From Amycolatopsis nalaikhensis (GTDB taxonomy: Bacteria; Actinomycetota; Actinomycetes; Mycobacteriales; Pseudonocardiaceae), in the NCBI RefSeq assembly GCF_030264295.1, contig NZ_CP127173.1:8625501-8689500 (forward strand): 64,000 nucleotides of DNA. The letters run 5' to 3'. Shown piece by piece: positions 24,219-32,687 of the stretch. How positions within the stretch are numbered: the stretch's first letter is position 1; every line of letters begins with the position of its first letter. The notes beneath the pieces were generated by a model. That model was not told the DNA's origin, did no database searches, and saw only the letters and a list, made by a program, of their open reading frames with translations. Position numbers and translations under genes: made by a program.

Positions 24219-25190
24219 TCACCCTGCTCCCAGAAGCTCGACCGGCTTGGTGCGGTGCACGCCGGTGCGGGCGAAGCCGAGGGACGCGAGCACCCGGCCC
24301 GCGCCGGGATCGGTGACGACTTCGGCGAACGCGTGCCCGGTCAGGGCCGGTGCGGGCGGGAGGTCCAGGACGCCGAGGGACTCCTTGAGCGCCAGCAGCG
24401 ACCGCATCGCGTCGACCGCGGCCGGACGCGGGTCGGCCTGGCGGAAGACGTCGTTGAAGACCTCCAGGGACAGCGGCCCCCGGTAGCCCGCGGCGAGCAC
24501 GTGCCCGGTGAACGCCGTCAGGTCGAAGTCGCCCTGGCCGGGGAAGAGCCGGTGGTGACGGCTCCACGGCAGGACGTCCATCGGCAGGCGCGGGGCGTCG
24601 GCGAGCTGGAGGAAGAAGATCTTCTCGCCGGGGATCGCGCGGATCGGCGCCGGGTCGTGGCCCTTCGACAGGATGTGGAAGCTGTCGAGGCAGACGCCGA
24701 GCGCGGGGTGCGCGGCGCGGCGGACGATGCGCCACGCGTGTTCGTAGCCGCTGACGTGCTTGCCCCACGCCAGTGCTTCGTAGGCGACCTTCATGCCGCG
24801 TCCGGCCGCGACCTCGGCCAGCGCGTGCAGTTGTTCGGCGGCCAGGTCGTCGTCGTCGATCGCGTCCGGGGAGACCGACGAGCAGACCAGCACGGTGTCG
24901 GCGCCGAGCTCGGCCATGACGTCGAACCTGCGCCGCGCGCGGCGGAGGTTGGCCGCGTGGACGTCGGGCGGGACGGCCTCGAAGTCGCGGAACGGCTGGT
25001 AGAGGTCGATCGTCAGGCCGAGGTCGGCGCAGCGGCGGCGGATCTCGGCGGGACTCGACGGCGAGACGACCAGGTCGTTTTCGAAGACCTCGACGCCGTC
25101 GAACCCGGCCGCGGCGGCCGCGGCGAGCTTGTCTTCGAGGGTGCCGGAGAGGCAGACGGTGGCGATCGCGGTGCGCGGCTCAGGCGGCAC
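24219..25190 (-). CDS. qsuB: 3-Dehydroshikimate dehydratase (QsuB/QuiC-type TIM barrel)
   Basis: 323 residues of the AP-endonuclease-2/xylose-isomerase-like TIM barrel. Metal-binding and catalytic positions fit the family: Glu in GVEVFEND, Glu in VAYEALAWG, Asp/His in CLDSFHI, Gln in FLQLADAP and Glu in LSLEVFND. It turns 3-dehydroshikimate into protocatechuate, channelling quinate and shikimate into the beta-ketoadipate pathway. The C terminus HRTKPVELLGAG is the usual linker to the HPPD domain broken by one extra base. The GTG start overlaps the dehydrogenase gene by 11 bases, so the two are coupled. Confidence 0.88.
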   Translation of the reverse strand: MPPEPRTAIATVCLSGTLEDKLAAAAAAGFDGVEVFENDLVVSPSSPAEIRRRCADLGLTIDLYQPFRDFEAVPPDVHAANLRRARRRFDVMAELGADTVLVCSSVSPDAIDDDDLAAEQLHALAEVAAGRGMKVAYEALAWGKHVSGYEHAWRIVRRAAHPALGVCLDSFHILSKGHDPAPIRAIPGEKIFFLQLADAPRLPMDVLPWSRHHRLFPGQGDFDLTAFTGHVLAAGYRGPLSLEVFNDVFRQADPRPAAVDAMRSLLALKESLGVLDLPPAPALTGHAFAEVVTDPGAGRVLASLGFARTGVHRTKPVELLGAG

Positions 25191-26028
25191 GGGCGGCCTC
25201 CCCTTCGAGGGCGTCGAAGTGGCGCAGCATCCGCGCGGGGTCCGGTTCGACGCCGGTGAACAGCCGGAACGACTCGGCGGCCTGCAGCACGACCATGCCG
25301 CCGCCGTTCAGGACGCGGCAACCGCGAGCGCGGGCGGCGGCCAGCAGCGCGGTTTCCAGTGGCCGGTAGACGATGTCGGCCACCCACAGGTCCGGGCGGA
25401 GCAGCTCGGCCGCGACGGGAGAGCCGGGGTGGGCGGCCATCCCGGTCGGCGTCGCGTGCACCAAGCCGTCGGCGTTCTCCACCGCGGCCAGGTCTCCTGC
25501 TTCCGCACGACCTTCGCCGAACCGTTCATTGAGGGCCTCGGCCAGGTTTTCGCCGCGCGCCCGATCGACGTCGTGGATCGTCAGCCGCCCGGTGCCCAGG
25601 GAGAGCAGCGCGTGCGCGACCGCGGCGCCCGCTCCCCCGGCGCCGAGCAGGACGACGTCGTCCATCCGGACGTCCGGCAGGCCGCGGCCGAGGCTGCGGG
25701 CGAACCCGGTGGCGTCGGTGTTGTGGCCGATCGCGCGGCCGCGTTCGAAGACGACGGTGTTGACGGCGCCGAGCGCTTCGGCTTCCGAGGAGAGCTCGTC
25801 GAGGTGCTCGAGGACCAGCTGCTTGGCCGGGTGGGTGACGTTGAGCCCGTCGAACCCGGCCAGCCGGGCGGCCGCGACGACGTCGCCGACCGGGCGGCGC
25901 AGCACGTCGAGGTCGAGCAGGCGGTAGACGTAGCGCAGGCCGAGCTCGTCGGCTTCGCGCTCGTGCAACGCCGGGCTGGCGGACGGCCCGATGCCCGAGC
26001 CGACGAGTCCGATCAGGTAGCTGGTCAC
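25180..26028 (-). CDS. aroE: Shikimate/quinate dehydrogenase (AroE family)
   Basis: 282 residues. Substrate site GPSASPALHEREA and the catalytic Lys in NVTHPAKQ, then GAVNTVV, the Asp in HNTDATGF and the Rossmann motif GAGGAGAAVAHAL are all in order. It oxidises shikimate (or quinate) to the 3-dehydro acid in catabolism. Its operon with the dehydratase and its shared operator with an MHS transporter argue for this catabolic role (QsuD-like) rather than aromatic amino-acid synthesis. GTG 26028 has GGAGGA six bases upstream. The next residues of the longer open frame run through the operator and are not coding. Confidence 0.9.
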   Translation of the reverse strand: MTSYLIGLVGSGIGPSASPALHEREADELGLRYVYRLLDLDVLRRPVGDVVAAARLAGFDGLNVTHPAKQLVLEHLDELSSEAEALGAVNTVVFERGRAIGHNTDATGFARSLGRGLPDVRMDDVVLLGAGGAGAAVAHALLSLGTGRLTIHDVDRARGENLAEALNERFGEGRAEAGDLAAVENADGLVHATPTGMAAHPGSPVAAELLRPDLWVADIVYRPLETALLAAARARGCRVLNGGGMVVLQAAESFRLFTGVEPDPARMLRHFDALEGEAARAA

Positions 26029-26046
26029 GCCGCGTCCTCCGGAATT

Positions 26047-26066
26047 AATGTACGAACTAGTGAGTT
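26047..26066. promoter_or_regulatory. TetR-type operator before the shikimate dehydrogenase operon
   Basis: AATGTACGAACTAGTGAGTT; the part GAACTAGTGAGTTC is an inverted repeat with 5-base arms. An 17-of-20 match in inverted orientation precedes the MHS transporter at 26967-26986. Confidence 0.65.
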
Positions 26067-26143
26067 CACGGTAGCGCGGGACCCGCCCGGACGGAAGGGC
26101 TGGGCTAGAGTTGGGGCCGTTCACCTGCAGCGGAGGGAGCCCG

Positions 26144-26785
26144 GTGGCCGCACCATCGTCGGAGGCCGAACGGCAACGCGACAAGGAGCGCACGCGCGCC
26201 GACATCCTCGCGGTGGCGATGCGCGAGTTCGCGGACAAGGGCTACACCGGCGCCCGCGTCGACGAGATCGCCGCCCGCACGAGCACCACCAAGCGGATGA
26301 TCTACTACTACTTCGGCGGCAAGGAACAGCTCTACATCGCCGTGCTGGAGCAGGCGTACTCCGCGATCCGCGCCCTGGAGCGGCAGGTCGACGTCGAGCA
26401 CCTCGAGCCCGAGGAAGCCCTGCGGCAGCTGGCGGCGCTGACCTTCGACCACCACGAGGCGAACCCGGACTTCATCCGGCTGGTCAGCATCGAGAACATC
26501 CACCGCGCGGAGCACCTCGCGCAGTCCGAGATCCTGGCCGGACTGGCCGACCCGGCCCTCGGCGGACTGACGGTCGTCCTCCAGCGCGGCCGGGCGGCCG
26601 GCCGCTTCCGCGCCGACGCCGACCCGCTCGACATCCACATGATCATCAGCTCGTTCTGCGTGTTCCGGCTGGCGAACCGCCACACGTTCCAGGCGATCTT
26701 CGGCCGCGACATGCTCGACCCGGCCCGGCGCGAGCACTACCGCACCATGCTCGGCGACCTGGTGATCGACTACCTGACGGCCTGA
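26144..26785 (+). CDS. TetR-family regulator of the quinate/shikimate genes
   Basis: 213 residues. The N-terminal HTH (about 12-60) reads ADILAVAMREFADKGYTGARVDEIAARTSTTKRMIYYYFGGKEQLY. The C-terminal ligand domain has HHEANPDFIRLVSIENIHRAEHL, typical of a large actinobacterial TetR subgroup. GTG 26144 follows GGAGGGAG. It lies between the divergent dehydrogenase operon and the transporter gene, both of which carry the same 20-base operator, and so is the likely repressor, with shikimate, quinate or a pathway intermediate as inducer. Many known qui/qsu regulators belong to other families, so this would be an alternative control solution (inference). Confidence 0.87.
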   Translation: MAAPSSEAERQRDKERTRADILAVAMREFADKGYTGARVDEIAARTSTTKRMIYYYFGGKEQLYIAVLEQAYSAIRALERQVDVEHLEPEEALRQLAALTFDHHEANPDFIRLVSIENIHRAEHLAQSEILAGLADPALGGLTVVLQRGRAAGRFRADADPLDIHMIISSFCVFRLANRHTFQAIFGRDMLDPARREHYRTMLGDLVIDYLTA

Positions 26786-26835
26786 CCCCGGCCCGCCCGG
26801 CGCGCGCTGAAGGGGACGTTCATCGCATCCGGTGC

Positions 26836-26884
26836 GCTGAAGGGTCCTTTCCTCTCATCTGACGCCAGCAAAGGACCCTTCAGC
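26836..26884. terminator. Hairpin after the TetR gene
   Basis: GCTGAAGGGTCCTTT (26836-26850) pairs perfectly with AAAGGACCCTTCAGC (26870-26884), with a 19-base loop. A degenerate copy of its left arm (GCGCTGAAGGGGAC) lies just upstream at about 26804. It has the look of an intergenic repeat family. Confidence 0.7.
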
Positions 26885-26932
26885 CCGGCGTCCCCGGGCG
26901 CGGGACGAGGCGGGCGAGCCGCGAACCGCCTC

Positions 26933-26986
26933 TTGACACCCGGGGATCCGTCTCGCACAGTCTATTAACTAACTAGACCGTACATT
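26933..26986 (+). promoter_or_regulatory. MHS transporter promoter with TetR-type operator
   Basis: TTGACA (26933-26938), 17 bases, CACAGT (26956-26961), then AACTAACTAGACCGTACATT (26967-26986), the reverse complement of which (AATGTACGGTCTAGTTAGTT) matches the site at 26047-26066. The operator covers the expected transcription start. Confidence 0.65.
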
Positions 26987-27038
26987 GCTTCCCCGCCGAC
27001 TCTGCGCAACGAAGCACGGACGTCAGGAGTTCGTCCCC

Positions 27039-28352
27039 GTGACCGGATCGATGCCCCGCAAGGCGGCGCTGGCCGCCTGGATCGGCAGCGCGCTCGAGTA
27101 CTACGACTTCTTCATCTACGGCACCGCGGCCGCGCTGGTGTTCAACAAGGTCTTCTTCCCCGCCTCCTCCCCCGCCACCGGCACGCTGCTGGCCCTGGCC
27201 ACCTTCGGCGTCGGCTACCTCGCCCGGCCGGTCGGCGCGTTCATCCTCGGCCACGTCGGCGACCGGTTCGGCCGCAAGCGCGTCCTCGTCTTCACGCTGC
27301 TGCTGATGGGCGTGGCGACGTTCTGCGTCGGCTGCCTCCCGACGTACGCGAGCGTCGGCGTCGCCGCGCCGGTGCTGCTCGTCGTTCTCCGGCTGCTGCA
27401 AGGACTTTCCGCCGCCGGCGAGCAGGCGGGTGCGAACTCGATGTCGCTCGAACACGCTCCTGAGCACCGCCGCGCGTACTTCACGAGCTTCACCCTGAGT
27501 GGCACCCAAGCCGGCCAGATCCTGGCCACCGCGATCTTCCTCCCGGTCGCCGCGCTGCCGCAGGAGCAGCTGCTGACCTGGGGCTGGCGGGTGCCGTTCT
27601 GGTGCAGCGCGCTGGTTGTGGTGGTCGGGTTCGTGATCCGCCGCAAGCTCGACGAAACGCCGGTCTTCGAACGCACCGACGTCGCGAAGCTGCCGGTCGC
27701 GGTGCTGTTCCGGGACCACTGGGCGGACGTCCTGCGCGTGATCGTCGCGGCGACGATCGCCTCGGTGAGCACGATCTTCACCGTCTACGCGCTGAGCTAC
27801 GCGGTGAACACGATCGGCCTGGCGCGGACGCCGATGCTGTGGGTGGGCGTGCTCGCCAACGTCGTCGCGCTGGCGGCGATCCCGTTGCTGGCCGGGCTCG
27901 CCGACCGGGTCGGGCGCAAGCCGGTGTTCATCACCGGGTGCCTGCTGTGCGGCGTGCTGATCTTCCCGTACCTGTGGTCGATCTCGATCGGCTCGTACGC
28001 GCTGCTGTTCGTGCTCGGCATCGTGCTGTTCGGCGTGGCCTACTCCGGGGTCAACGGCGTCTGGCCGTCGCTCTACGGCGAGATGTTCAGCGCGCGGGTC
28101 CGCCTGTCGGGCATGGCGATCGGCACTCAGATCGGTTTCGCGGTGGCGGGATTCGCCCCGAGCGTCGTGGCGGCGATCGGCTCGGCGAAGGAGGATTGGC
28201 TCGGGGTCGCGATCTTCACGGCGGCAGTGTGCGTGGTGGCGGCGGGCGCCGCCGCGACGGCCCGGGAGACGTACCAGGTGCCGACCGCGCGGCTCGGGGC
28301 ACCGGCGACGGCGGCACCGTCCACTGTGGTCGCCTCTACTGTGGACGGCTGA
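27039..28352 (+). CDS. MHS-family MFS transporter, probable shikimate/quinate importer
   Basis: 437 residues with 12 helices. The metabolite:H+ symporter signature is present: GSALEYYDFFIYGTAAAL in helix 1, RPVGAFILGHVGDRFGRKRVL between helices 2 and 3, and GLSAAGEQAGANSMSLEHAPEHRR after helix 4. ShiA, KgtP and ProP belong to this family. The operator it shares with the shikimate dehydrogenase/dehydratase operon identifies shikimate or quinate as the likely cargo. GTG 27039 with AGGAG nine bases before is preferred to the upstream frame. The gene overlaps the convergent FHA gene by 17 bases. Confidence 0.87.
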   Translation: MTGSMPRKAALAAWIGSALEYYDFFIYGTAAALVFNKVFFPASSPATGTLLALATFGVGYLARPVGAFILGHVGDRFGRKRVLVFTLLLMGVATFCVGCLPTYASVGVAAPVLLVVLRLLQGLSAAGEQAGANSMSLEHAPEHRRAYFTSFTLSGTQAGQILATAIFLPVAALPQEQLLTWGWRVPFWCSALVVVVGFVIRRKLDETPVFERTDVAKLPVAVLFRDHWADVLRVIVAATIASVSTIFTVYALSYAVNTIGLARTPMLWVGVLANVVALAAIPLLAGLADRVGRKPVFITGCLLCGVLIFPYLWSISIGSYALLFVLGIVLFGVAYSGVNGVWPSLYGEMFSARVRLSGMAIGTQIGFAVAGFAPSVVAAIGSAKEDWLGVAIFTAAVCVVAAGAAATARETYQVPTARLGAPATAAPSTVVASTVDG

Positions 28353-28863
28353 GCACGGTGATCGCGAGTCCCAGCGCGAAGAGGACGGCACCGAGCCGGA
28401 AGTCGCCGGGTGCCCCCGCCGTGAGGAAGTGGAGCACCCGGGAGACGCCCAGCCCGAACCCGGCCACGATGAGCGGCGGTCCGAGGAGCACGCCCAGCCG
28501 CCGGATTCCCTTGCCGGTACCGGTTTTCGCGAAGACCGGCGGCTCGTCGGCGGCGGGGCGGCTGTCGGCGTAGACGGTGGTGATGGTCCCGAAGGTGACG
28601 CGGTCGCCGTCGCGCAGGAGACGGGCCAGTCCCGGGGCGAGGGGCTCGCCGTTGACTCGGGTGCCGGTGCGGGAGCCCGCGTCCGACACCCAGGTGCCGC
28701 GCGCGTCCCGGCGCAGCCACGCGTGCCGCGGGCTCACGTGATCGGAGTAGAGCTTGAGGTGCGCCTCCGGCCCGCGGCCGACGAGCCATGAGCCGCGGCG
28801 CACCGCCAGCCTCGCCACCGCACCTTCAACCGTCTCGATCGTCGCCGCGTCCCGGTTCCCCAT
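28336..28863 (-). CDS. FHA-domain membrane protein
   Basis: 175 residues. The FHA domain (about 25-100) keeps the phosphothreonine-binding residues in SWLVGRGPEAHLKLYSDHVSPRHAWLRRD and DAGSRTGTRVNGEPL. A Pro/Lys linker then leads to two C-terminal membrane helices (LGVLLGPPLIVAGFGLGV and FRLGAVLFALGLAITVL). It probably recruits Ser/Thr-kinase-phosphorylated partners to the membrane. No kinase is nearby. GGGAGGG lies 3 bases before the ATG. Confidence 0.85.
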   Translation of the reverse strand: MGNRDAATIETVEGAVARLAVRRGSWLVGRGPEAHLKLYSDHVSPRHAWLRRDARGTWVSDAGSRTGTRVNGEPLAPGLARLLRDGDRVTFGTITTVYADSRPAADEPPVFAKTGTGKGIRRLGVLLGPPLIVAGFGLGVSRVLHFLTAGAPGDFRLGAVLFALGLAITVLSRPQ

Positions 28864-28875
28864 GGTCCCTCCCGT

Positions 28876-28905
28876 CCGTCCCGACTCCCTTCGGAGCCGG
28901 GACGG
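28876..28905 (-). terminator. Terminator hairpin after the Fe-S oxidoreductase gene
   Basis: CCGTCCCGACTCC / GGAGCCGGGACGG, 13-base arms with one mismatch and a CTTC tetraloop, immediately downstream of the Fe-S gene on its strand. Confidence 0.7.
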
Positions 28906-28924
28906 GCGGCGGGAAATACCGGGA

Positions 28925-31024
28925 TCAGGGTTTCGGTGCGGCCTCCGGGGTCTTCACCCGCTCCAGCAGCAGCTGGGCGACATCCCGGACATCGACGTTC
29001 TCGGCCTTCTGCTCGCTCTGCCGCTGAACCAGCCCATCGGTGAGCATCACCCGGCAGAACGGACACCCGGTCACGATCGTCTCGGCGTCCGTCGCGATCG
29101 CCTCGTCGACCCGTTCCAGGTTGATCCGCTTGCCGATCTGCTCCTCCATCCACATCCGGGCGCCACCCGCGCCGCAGCACAGCGCCCGGTCCGCGTGGCG
29201 GGGCATCTCCGTCAGCTGGGCACCCGCCGCGCCGACCAGGTCGCGCGGGGGCGTGTAGACCTTGTTGTGCCGGCCGAGGTAGCACGGGTCGTGGTACGTG
29301 ACGCGCGGTCCGTCGTCCACGCCCTTCACCGGGGTCAGCTGGCCGCCGCGGACCAGGCGGTTCAGCAGCTGCGTGTGGTGCACCACCTCGTAGTGCCCGT
29401 ACAGCTGCGGGTACTCGCGGCTGAGCGTGTTGAGGCAGTGCGGGCAGGTCGTGACGATCTTGCGCAGCCTCGGCTCGCGGCCCTCGAACACCGCGTTCAA
29501 CGTCTCCGCCGTCTGCTGGGCCATCATCTGGAACAGGAACTCGTTGCCCGCTCGCCGCGCCGGGTCGCCCGTGCACGACTCCTCGTTGCCCAGCACCACG
29601 TAGTTGACCCCGGCGATGTGCAGCAGCTCCGCCGTCGCGCGGACGGTCTTGCGGGCCTGGTCGTCGAACGCGCCCGCGCAGCCGACCCAGAACACGTACT
29701 CGACGTCCTCGCCCAGCTGCCCGTCGAACACCGGGACGTCGAAGCCGAGGTCCTTCGTCCAGGCGAGCCGCTCGGAGTTGTTCTGACCCCACGGGTTGCC
29801 CTTGGTCTCCAGGTTCTTGAACAGCCCGCCCAGCTCGGTCGGGAACGCCGACTCGATCATCACCTGGTAGCGGCGCATGTCGACGATGTGGTCGACGTGC
29901 TCGATGTCCACCGGGCACTGCTCGACGCACGCGCCGCAGGTGGTGCACGACCACAGGACGTCCGGGTCGATCACGCCGCCGTCGGCCTCCGGGCCGACCA
30001 GCGGGCGCGCCTCTTCGTGCTCGGTGCCCGCGAGGATGTAGGGCGCCTCCTCGAACAGGTTGTCGCGGAGGTTCATGATGACGAGCTTGGGCGACAACGG
30101 CTTCCCGGTGTTCCACGCCGGGCACTGCGACTGGCAGCGGCCGCATTCGGTGCACGTGGCGAAGTCGAGCATGCCCTTCCACGTGAAGTCGCCGATCTTG
30201 CCGCGGCCGAACGTGTCGTCCTCGCCCGGGTCCTCGAAGTCGATCGCGACGCCGCCGGACTCCATCGGCAGCAGCGGGCCGAGAGCGTCCGGCAGCCGCT
30301 TCGCCGACACGTTGATCGGCGCGACGAAGATGTGCAGGTGCTTCGAGTAGAGCACGATCGACAGGAACACCAGCATCACGCCGATGTGCAGCAGCAGGCC
30401 GACCGTCTCGAGCACCTCGGTCGTCGAGTGGCCGAGCGGCTCCAGCAGGTTCCCGACGCCGAGCGAGACGTACGCGCCGGACTGGTACGGGAAGTTGCCG
30501 GACGCCGAGGACGCGCCGCGGAAGAAGAACATCGTCCAGACGACGTTGAAGATCATGAAGAGGATCAGCCACGCGCCGCCGGTGTGCGAGCCGTAGAACC
30601 GGGACGCCCGGTCCTTGCGCTCGGGCGCCTGCCGGATCCGGATCACCGTGAACACGCCGAGCGAGACGGCGACCGCGACGGCGATGAAGTCCTGCAGGAA
30701 GCCGAGCACCGCCCAGTGCCCGATCCACGGGATGGCGAACTTCTCGTCGAAGAGGGCCCCGTACGCCTCGAGGTACACCGAAGCGAGGATCACGAAGCCC
30801 CAGAACGTGAAGAAGTGCGCGGCGCCGGGCACCGACCACTTGAGCAGCTTGCGCTGGCCGAACACCTCGCGCACCTGCGCGAAGAGGCGGGCGCCCAGCT
30901 CGTTCGACCGCTTCGTGTCGGGCTGACCGGCCTTGATCAGCTGGTACAGGAAGGCCACGCGCTTGCCGGCGACGGCGAGGCCGACGACCGTCATGAGCAG
31001 GCCGAGGATGAGACGAACGAGCAC
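28925..31024 (-). CDS. Membrane-bound Fe-S oxidoreductase (HdrD/GlpC-like)
   Basis: 699 residues. The N-terminal 240 carry about five membrane helices of the NarI/HdrE cytochrome b type. Two 4Fe-4S ferredoxin motifs follow (CTECGRCQSQCP near 290 and CTTCGACVEQCP near 360). Two CCG domains complete the protein (CPHCLNTL; CCGAGGARMW and GCPFCRVML). The layout matches the large iron-sulfur reductase of actinobacteria (Rv0338c group) that is thought to move electrons between a quinol pool and a soluble acceptor; the partner is unknown. GTG 31024 is taken as start because GGAGGA precedes it. It has its own terminator and no obvious operon partner except a small Cys-rich gene upstream. Confidence 0.85.
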   Translation of the reverse strand: MLVRLILGLLMTVVGLAVAGKRVAFLYQLIKAGQPDTKRSNELGARLFAQVREVFGQRKLLKWSVPGAAHFFTFWGFVILASVYLEAYGALFDEKFAIPWIGHWAVLGFLQDFIAVAVAVSLGVFTVIRIRQAPERKDRASRFYGSHTGGAWLILFMIFNVVWTMFFFRGASSASGNFPYQSGAYVSLGVGNLLEPLGHSTTEVLETVGLLLHIGVMLVFLSIVLYSKHLHIFVAPINVSAKRLPDALGPLLPMESGGVAIDFEDPGEDDTFGRGKIGDFTWKGMLDFATCTECGRCQSQCPAWNTGKPLSPKLVIMNLRDNLFEEAPYILAGTEHEEARPLVGPEADGGVIDPDVLWSCTTCGACVEQCPVDIEHVDHIVDMRRYQVMIESAFPTELGGLFKNLETKGNPWGQNNSERLAWTKDLGFDVPVFDGQLGEDVEYVFWVGCAGAFDDQARKTVRATAELLHIAGVNYVVLGNEESCTGDPARRAGNEFLFQMMAQQTAETLNAVFEGREPRLRKIVTTCPHCLNTLSREYPQLYGHYEVVHHTQLLNRLVRGGQLTPVKGVDDGPRVTYHDPCYLGRHNKVYTPPRDLVGAAGAQLTEMPRHADRALCCGAGGARMWMEEQIGKRINLERVDEAIATDAETIVTGCPFCRVMLTDGLVQRQSEQKAENVDVRDVAQLLLERVKTPEAAPKP

Positions 31025-31055
31025 GAGTCCTCCGCGTCGTGATGGAAGGACCGGC

Positions 31056-31475
31056 TCAGTGCGAGCCGGTGTAGTACCGGCACGCCTTGCACGCGTACCG
31101 CATCTTCGCGACCCGCCAGTGTTTCCGGTACAGATCGAGGTCGGGCGACCACCGGACGCCGAGGCGCTGGTAGCGCCCCGGCCGGCGGTGGCCGGTTTCG
31201 TACCGCTCGGTCGCGCGGCCGAGGTGGGCGCGCCGCAGCACGCACCCCCGCGTCCGGCAGCGCCCGAGCGCGCCGCGGCAGAACCGGTGCAGCAGCACCA
31301 GTTCCGCCCCGATTTCTTCGACGACGCCGTAGCCGGGGTGCGCCCCTGGCCCGGTGAGCCGCACCGGCAGCCCGCAGTACCCGCACTTGAGGGTGCAGGA
31401 GAGGCAGCCGGCGATGTGCCTGAGCCGCAGTTCGCGCCGGTCTTCGGAGCCGGGTCCTCGCACGCGCGACGCCAT
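31056..31475 (-). CDS. Small cysteine-rich unknown protein
   Basis: 139 residues, not recognised. It contains GCLSCTLKCGYC near 24-35, CRGALGRCRTRGC in the middle and CKACRYYTGSH at the C terminus, so at least ten cysteines sit in zinc-finger- or cluster-like spacings, in a very basic background (many Arg/His). AGGAGG precedes the ATG at 31475 by four bases, the strongest ribosome site in the area, which supports translation. It lies 31 bases upstream of the Fe-S oxidoreductase gene on the same strand, so it may be co-transcribed and could help assemble or regulate it (speculative). Confidence 0.6.
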   Translation of the reverse strand: MASRVRGPGSEDRRELRLRHIAGCLSCTLKCGYCGLPVRLTGPGAHPGYGVVEEIGAELVLLHRFCRGALGRCRTRGCVLRRAHLGRATERYETGHRRPGRYQRLGVRWSPDLDLYRKHWRVAKMRYACKACRYYTGSH

Positions 31476-31694
31476 GGGGCCTCCTGGAGCGACTGTGATC
31501 GGCACCACTGCCTGCTACTGGAGGGTAATGAGGAGCTCACTTCGCGCGACAGGACCAAATGGCCTAGTTACATTGGACCGTTCGGCGTAAAAATCGAAGG
31601 AAGGATCACCTTCCCGTCCGCAGAACGGATACTGGTGCCTCGCGAATCGCACAGCTGCTCGGCGCACCGTGCCGCGGCGACGGGAGGACCTGAC

Positions 31695-31931
31695 GTGGGC
31701 AGTGAAGCCAAGAGGCTGGCGGATGAGCTGGTGAAGGACCTGAAAGCCGCCGGTTGGCAGGAGGGGCGGTCGGCGAATCCGAGCCTGCGGAACGCGATGG
31801 ACGCGAAGGACTGGCGCCTGTTCGTCGGCCCGGGACTCGAACAGTCGGTCTGGGTGCCGATCAATCCTCCGGACGTCGAGTCCGTTCACCACTCGCGCGG
31901 CGTCGCTCGAGGGCAAGGGGCGGACATCTAG
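31695..31931 (+). CDS. Small unknown soluble protein
   Basis: 78 residues, not recognised. GTG start with GGGAGG seven bases upstream. The sequence opens with an amphipathic helix (SEAKRLADELVKDLKAAGW), then DAKDWRLFVGPGLEQSVWVPINPP, suggesting a small alpha-beta fold. Codon third positions are G/C-rich as in the neighbours. The gap before it (31476-31694) has a short GGAAGG/CCTTCC inverted repeat near 31600 and no other gene. Confidence 0.5.
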   Translation: MGSEAKRLADELVKDLKAAGWQEGRSANPSLRNAMDAKDWRLFVGPGLEQSVWVPINPPDVESVHHSRGVARGQGADI

Positions 31932-32035
31932 CAGGTGACGGTGTCGGCCTGGCTTGCGCGCGGGCGCGAGGTGGCCGTGGCGAGCACCGACGTTCGGCCC
32001 TGCTGCCGCCGGTCGGCCCTCGCCACAATCCGGGC

Positions 32036-32686
32036 ATGACCTACCACCCCGTGCCCTACCGGCCCGCCCGGCTGCCCGCCGCCGAAGGGCTCGCCCAGGC
32101 CGCCGCTTTGCGGCAGCGGATGGAAGCCCGGCGCTCGGTGCGGATGTTCTCCCCCGACCCTGTCCCCGAACGCGCGGTGCTCGACGCGATCGCGGTCGCC
32201 GCCACCGCTCCGAGCGGGGCGCACCAGCAGCCGTGGACGTTCGTCCTCGTCACCGATCCGGCCGTGCGGCGGCGGATCCGCGAAGCCGCCGAGGCGGAGG
32301 AACGGATTTCCTACGACGGGCGGCTCGGCGACGCCTGGCTCGACGCGCTGCGGCCGCTCGGCACGGACGCGGTCAAGCCCCACCTGACGGAAGCGCCGTA
32401 CTTGATCGTGGTGTTCCAGCAACGGTTCGCCCTCGACGACGACGGCGGCGTCCGCAAGCACTACTACGTCGACGAATCCGTCGGCATCGCGGTCGGCATG
32501 CTGCTCACCGCGCTGCACGTGGCGGGACTGGCGGCGTTGACGCACACGCCGTCGCCGATGCGGTTCCTCGGTGAGCTGCTCGGCCGTCCGCGCAACGAAA
32601 AGGCGTTCGCGGTGATCCCGGTCGGTCCCCGGCCGCCGACAGCGTCGCGGCGCAAACCCCTCGACGAGGTCCTCGTCCGGATCTGA
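32036..32686 (+). CDS. Nitroreductase-family flavoprotein (iodotyrosine-deiodinase-like)
   Basis: 216 residues. The FMN-binding opening MEARRSVRMFSPDPVP, ATAPSGAHQQPWTFVLV, and the C-terminal GIAVGMLLTALHVAGLAALTHTPSP with LLGRPRNEKAFAVIPVG are typical of the IYD/BluB branch of nitroreductases. It reduces electrophilic or halogenated substrates with NAD(P)H; the true substrate is unknown. CACAAT (32024-32029) ends six bases before the ATG and no ribosome site is present, so the message is probably leaderless. It ends 1 base from the convergent GGDEF gene. Confidence 0.85.
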   Translation: MTYHPVPYRPARLPAAEGLAQAAALRQRMEARRSVRMFSPDPVPERAVLDAIAVAATAPSGAHQQPWTFVLVTDPAVRRRIREAAEAEERISYDGRLGDAWLDALRPLGTDAVKPHLTEAPYLIVVFQQRFALDDDGGVRKHYYVDESVGIAVGMLLTALHVAGLAALTHTPSPMRFLGELLGRPRNEKAFAVIPVGPRPPTASRRKPLDEVLVRI

Positions 32687-32687
32687 C

